From contig JAAUSR010000053.1 of assembly GCA_012032555.1 (NCBI GenBank), positions 1-37,064 of the forward strand: a stretch of 37,064 bases of DNA. Direction: 5' to 3'. The translations under genes and the position numbers were made by a program. This document shows positions 33,231 through 37,064 of the stretch, one piece after another (position 1 is the stretch's first letter; the number at the start of each line of letters is the position of its first letter). The stretch is from Thioploca sp. GTDB taxonomy: Bacteria > Pseudomonadota > Gammaproteobacteria > Beggiatoales > Beggiatoaceae. The notes below the pieces were generated by a model that saw only the letters and a list, made by a program, of their open reading frames with translations, did no database searches and was not told where the DNA came from.

Positions 33231-36200
33231 ATGACCCCTCCATTCAAAGACCTATTCATCTCCTACGGTCGCCGTGAAAGCCTAGGCTTCGTGGGTCGTT
33301 TGCACCAACAACTCAAGCTCGCTGGCTATAAAGTCTGGTTTGACAAAGTCAACATCCCCGACGGGGACGACTACCAACAACGCATTAATCACGGTATCGA
33401 ATCGGCTCACAATTTTATCTATGTGATGGCGCCCCGTTGCCTAACTTCACCTTATTGTTTGATTGAACTGGAATATGCGCGCTGGTTGGGCAAACGGGTT
33501 ATTCCGCTTAATCAAATGGTGATTTTTGCCACGGATTCTAAAGAACTTGCGGATGGCGATAAAAAAGTTCTGCAGGACTTTTATGCGTTGTATAACTTAC
33601 CGGATCTGAATATCCAAACGACGCAGGATGTATTAAACCGTTCTCATGCCGTGGTTGGCAAGACCGATTGGCTGGATGCGAAGGAAAAGCTTACCGATAA
33701 AGATTGTGAGGCTTTATTGGCTTGGGCGCAGCAGTATGAAAACCACTGGGCGAAACATGATCAGCCAGCGTATTTAGAAACCTTTGATTTTCCAATATTT
33801 GGTGAAAGTATTGATACGCTGGACAGCGTGGTGGAACGATTGACTGCTGTCATCGAACGCCAAACCAATTATGTGTATCAACAAACGGAGATTCTAGCCA
33901 AAGCCTTGTATTGGCAACAGAATAACCAAACCACGCCCAATTTATTAGTTGGTGAGGAACGCCTTACCGCTGAAAATTGGTTATTGCAGAAGTTCTCTGC
34001 CGAGGAGCAAGCGCCTTGTACACCTTCTGCCTTAGTCTGTGAATTCATCTGTGAGTCCCGCAAGCAAGCTGATAACCGGCTAACCGATATTTTTATTTGT
34101 GCTGACCTCCAAGATCAAGCGATTCGTGATGCGGTGATTCAATCCTTGTCCGGTTATGTCAAAACTTGTTGGACCGCTGATCGGGATGTCCAATCTGGCA
34201 CTCGCTATGAATATGCGATTGAACAGGGTATTGAAGGTGCCGATAATTTTTTGTGGTTCCTTTCCCCAACTGCGGTTAAGTCCAAGGATTGCCAGCTTGA
34301 ATTAACTCATGCTTTAAATTATCACAAGCGTATTATTCCGTTATTAGTTGCACCCACTGCGGAACTGCCGACCGCTGTCCAAAATTTGCAATGCGTTGAT
34401 TTGACCAAAGTTCCAGCGGATTATGACCACCAAATCGATGAACTCCTCAAAATTCTGGCCCACGAGCAAGCTTATTATCAACAACATAAAATGTTACTGG
34501 TTCGGAGTCGGAAATGGGCGGAAAACCAGCGTCAATCGACCTTGTTATTACGGGGACACCAGTTAGAATTAGCGAAAACCTGGTTGCGGCTAAATGCCCA
34601 ACGTCAACCCCATTCACCACTGCCTTTGCATCAGGAATTCATTACCGCTAGCGATATCGCTGTCCACCAACGGGGAACGGAGCTATTTATTTCCTATTCG
34701 CGTAAAGATAACGACTTTGTTCACCAGTTGACTACCCAGTTACAAGCCGCCGGCAAAACCATTTGGTTTGACCAAGAAACGCAACAAAATAGCATTAATG
34801 CGGCGGTGGATTTTGAACAGGAAACCTTTAAAGGCATTGACGAGGCGGATAACTTTATCTTTATCGCCTCGCCCCCTTCGGTCGCTTCTCCTTATTGTCA
34901 ACACGAAGTTGACCATGCCGCTGTGCAGGGCAAACGGATTATTATGCTATGGTATCGCCCGGTGGAGCCAGCAGCGATACCGGCAGCTTTGCAAACGGTT
35001 CAACGGTTAGATTTCAGCGACCCAGCGAAGTTTGAGACCGCTTGGTTAGAATTGATCCGCACTTTAGAACGGGACCAAGCTTATGTTCATCAACATACCG
35101 AGATTTTAGCGCAGGCGCAATACTGGCAACACCACCAACAAGCCACGCAATATCTGCTTGTTGGGCAAGAACGCACTGCCACCCAAGACTGGCTATTAAC
35201 CGAGTTTCTGCCACCAGCACGACCACCGTGCCAGCCGACGCCATTAATGTGCGAGTTTATTGGTGAAGCCCGCAAAAATGCGGAAAATCTGACCACGGAT
35301 ATGTTTATCTGTTATGAAGACCAAGATAAAACCATTCGCGATACTGTGGTGCAATCCTTATCGCGTTATGCCAAAACCTGTTGGACTCATGATCATGATA
35401 TTCAAAAGGGCGAATCCTACGACCGGGCGATTGAACGGGGTATCGAAGGCGCTGATAACTTATTGTTTTTCATCTCCCCAACTTCAGTCGCTTCGGAATA
35501 TTGCCAGCGTGAATTAGCTCATGCTTTACGCTATCACAAGCGCATTATCCCGCTATTAATCATACCAACCCCGATCTCGGAGCGGCCAGATCTTTTGCGC
35601 AGTCTGCAATACATTGATTTTACTAATAATACTTGTCAAGCTGACTATGATAGTCACCTGAACGAGATTTTGCATATCCTTAAACAGGATCAAGACTATT
35701 ATAAACAACACAAAGTCTTGTTAGTTCGCGCCCTGAAATGGCAAGCCGAACACCAAAAATCATCCTTTTTATTGCGGGGCTATAACCTCGACCACGCTAA
35801 AATGTGGTTGCGCCTCTCCAACCAACGGCAACAACATCAGCCACTGGAATTACACCGCCAACTGATTGAAGCCAGTGAAGCAGCGAAAGGCCAATTAGGT
35901 ACCGAAGTATTTATCTCCTACTCCCGCAAGGACAGTGATTTTGCGCGCCATTTAAATACCCGCTTGCAAGAAGCTGGGAAAACCACTTGGTTTGACCAAG
36001 AGAGTATTAACAGCGGCGTTGATTTTGAGAAGGAAATCCTCAAAGGGATTGAGAGTGCTGATAATTTTGTGTTCGTCATTTCCCCGGCGGCGGTGGCTTC
36101 CGAATACTGCGAACGGGAAGTAAATTATGCGACTGAACAAAATAAACGCCTTATCAGTGTGTTACACCGAGAAGCCGAACCGAAGACGATGCCCACGGTG

Positions 36201-36854
36201 TTGCAAAAAATTAACTGGATTGATTTTCAAAATGAAGTTTTTGATCAATCCTTTGCCGAATTGGTTCAAGCGATTGAGTTGGATAGAGAACATACGCATC
36301 AGCATACGGTGTTACAGCAACGGGCGAATGACTGGGCGGACAATAATAACAGTCAGGATTTTTTGCTTAACCAAACGGCTTGTCAGAAGGCGGAAGTTTG
36401 GCGAGAGGTAGCGGTGGCCGAACAGAAAAAGCCGGTGCCCAGTGAGTTGCAAATTCGGTTTATTCAAACCAGCCGGGAGGCTATTAAAAAGGCTAACCGG
36501 CGTAAGAATATTTTGTTTAGTTTTATGGGTATTTTGACTATTATTGCCGTGGTTTTGTCGATATTTGCCTTTCAAGCTAAACAAAATGCGAAACAAGCTC
36601 TAGTTAAAGCTGAACAATCTGAAAAGAAAGCTAAAGAGCAAGCCCAAATCGTTCTGCTTGAAAAACTTGGTGCGCAAGCTATAGTGGCGACCGAGTCTCC
36701 TAGTGCCAGTAATGGATCTTATGAACACGCCGCATTATTAGCCGTACAAGCTTTTAAAGAACAAGATACTGTAACCAGTCGAAGCAATTTATTACGGGTA
36801 TTACAAGCAAAAGCCCATAAAAGAGTATTTTATATGGCCATTCTGGTGGTGTAA
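33231..36854 (+). CDS. Protein with five tandem TIR domains and a membrane segment
   Basis: The 1,207-residue product holds five TIR domains starting near residues 6, 285, 483, 689 and 890. Domains 1, 3 and 5 open with LFISYGR, LFISYSRKD and VFISYSRKD (type A); 2 and 4 with IFICADLQD and MFICYEDQD (type B). All five keep the CxxE motif carrying the putative catalytic Glu (SPYCLIEL, SKDCQLEL, SPYCQHEV, SEYCQREL, SEYCEREV). Linkers of the form LL.R..KW......S.LLRG..L..A..WLRL repeat in step. A membrane helix (FSFMGILTIIAVVLSIFAF, about 1106-1124), a Lys/Ala/Gln coiled coil and AALLAVQAFKEQD follow, as in WD40-bearing STAND relatives. No NTPase domain is present. The frame ends just before WD40 repeats that continue one base out of frame, so the protein is probably longer. 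TIR domains cleave NAD or make signal nucleotides in defence; the role here is inferred. Confidence 0.85.
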   Translation: MTPPFKDLFISYGRRESLGFVGRLHQQLKLAGYKVWFDKVNIPDGDDYQQRINHGIESAHNFIYVMAPRCLTSPYCLIELEYARWLGKRVIPLNQMVIFATDSKELADGDKKVLQDFYALYNLPDLNIQTTQDVLNRSHAVVGKTDWLDAKEKLTDKDCEALLAWAQQYENHWAKHDQPAYLETFDFPIFGESIDTLDSVVERLTAVIERQTNYVYQQTEILAKALYWQQNNQTTPNLLVGEERLTAENWLLQKFSAEEQAPCTPSALVCEFICESRKQADNRLTDIFICADLQDQAIRDAVIQSLSGYVKTCWTADRDVQSGTRYEYAIEQGIEGADNFLWFLSPTAVKSKDCQLELTHALNYHKRIIPLLVAPTAELPTAVQNLQCVDLTKVPADYDHQIDELLKILAHEQAYYQQHKMLLVRSRKWAENQRQSTLLLRGHQLELAKTWLRLNAQRQPHSPLPLHQEFITASDIAVHQRGTELFISYSRKDNDFVHQLTTQLQAAGKTIWFDQETQQNSINAAVDFEQETFKGIDEADNFIFIASPPSVASPYCQHEVDHAAVQGKRIIMLWYRPVEPAAIPAALQTVQRLDFSDPAKFETAWLELIRTLERDQAYVHQHTEILAQAQYWQHHQQATQYLLVGQERTATQDWLLTEFLPPARPPCQPTPLMCEFIGEARKNAENLTTDMFICYEDQDKTIRDTVVQSLSRYAKTCWTHDHDIQKGESYDRAIERGIEGADNLLFFISPTSVASEYCQRELAHALRYHKRIIPLLIIPTPISERPDLLRSLQYIDFTNNTCQADYDSHLNEILHILKQDQDYYKQHKVLLVRALKWQAEHQKSSFLLRGYNLDHAKMWLRLSNQRQQHQPLELHRQLIEASEAAKGQLGTEVFISYSRKDSDFARHLNTRLQEAGKTTWFDQESINSGVDFEKEILKGIESADNFVFVISPAAVASEYCEREVNYATEQNKRLISVLHREAEPKTMPTVLQKINWIDFQNEVFDQSFAELVQAIELDREHTHQHTVLQQRANDWADNNNSQDFLLNQTACQKAEVWREVAVAEQKKPVPSELQIRFIQTSREAIKKANRRKNILFSFMGILTIIAVVLSIFAFQAKQNAKQALVKAEQSEKKAKEQAQIVLLEKLGAQAIVATESPSASNGSYEHAALLAVQAFKEQDTVTSRSNLLRVLQAKAHKRVFYMAILVV

Positions 36855-37064
36855 CGAGCATTGCTCTGAGTCCCGATGGCCACACGCTCGCCTCGGGGAG
36901 TTGGGATAAGACCGTGCGCTTGTGGGACGTAGCGACCCAACAACCCCTCGGCGAGCCGTTAAAAGGACATACTGATGGGGTTTACAGCGTCGCCTTCAGT
37001 GCCGATGGCCACACACTCGCCTCGGGCAGTAGGAGATAAGACCGTGACCGCTTTAGTGGGAGTG
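36836..37064 (+). pseudogene. WD40 repeats, continuation of the TIR gene in another frame
   Basis: Directly after the TTTT at 36828-36831, the next frame reads GHSGGVTSIALSPDGHTLAS, GSWDKTVRLWDVATQQPLGE and GHTDGVYSVAFSADGHTLAS: one complete and one partial WD40 repeat. Adding one T gives RVFLYGHSGGV, the usual junction of such proteins. The frame stops at 37037-37039 (TAA), after which GATAAGACCGTG (DKTV) continues in yet another frame with a poor RLWD equivalent. The window ends there, so the C-terminus is incomplete and this edge holds at least two indels. It may be a sensor beta-propeller for the TIR array. Confidence 0.75.

Noticed and set aside
1-37064. tRNA, rRNA or named riboswitches
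   Set aside because: I saw no cloverleaf with CCA-end context, no rRNA conserved blocks and no known riboswitch core in the gaps; a covariance search would be needed to exclude small ones.

Overview
The window looks like a chromosomal piece from a large sulfur-oxidising gammaproteobacterium of the Beggiatoa/Thioploca/Thiomargarita (Thiotrichaceae) type. The reasons are moderate-to-low GC, many short perfect palindromes between genes, STAND/TIR/HEAT/WD40 conflict-type proteins, a nitrate assimilation operon and an Isp-type [NiFe] hydrogenase cluster. This assignment is an inference from gene content; no rRNA or tRNA gene was found.

Left part (1-7500): an orphan HicB-like antitoxin next to a PD-(D/E)XK-type protein whose active site has decayed, an unknown small protein, a structured intergenic region, then a leftward locus made of an effector-associated-domain (EAD) remnant, a SIR2-like protein, a DUF433 antitoxin-like protein, an nSTAND1 P-loop NTPase and a long HEAT-repeat protein. 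The last two are probably one protein split at an A8 run. Palindromic repeats interrupt or trim several of these genes.

Middle part (7500-17000): a complete leftward nitrate/nitrite assimilation operon, nasT - leader - nasS - narK - nirB - nirD - nasA. A good sigma-54 promoter match lies in front of nasT. An upstream hairpin plus a strong intrinsic terminator lies between nasT and nasS, where NasT (an ANTAR antiterminator held by the nitrate sensor NasS) would be expected to act. The pathway is nitrate uptake (NarK), nitrate to nitrite (NasA), nitrite to ammonium (NirBD).

Right part (17300-37064): a second PD-(D/E)XK paralogue with intact catalytic residues, a DUF6502-DUF5666 lipoprotein pair, a large secreted beta-propeller protein, a frameshifted DUF389 membrane protein, a STAS-MlaE permease, a beta-propeller phytase, and a hydrogenase cluster in the order small subunit - isp1 - isp2 - second small subunit with no large subunit. 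Then come a type IV pilin stub, a transposase fragment, and a protein with five tandem TIR domains in A-B-A-B-A order, followed by a membrane segment and WD40 repeats in a shifted frame that run to the window edge.

Several genes (STAND-HEAT, EAD-SIR2, DUF389, phytase, pilin stub, TIR-WD40) would be restored by adding one base. That pattern means either assembly errors biased to deletions or real decay/slippage, and it should be settled before functional reading of those genes. The most striking candidates are the five-TIR alternating protein, the broken EAD/SIR2/STAND-HEAT locus, the hydrogenase cluster lacking its large subunit, and the NasT leader inside its own operon.
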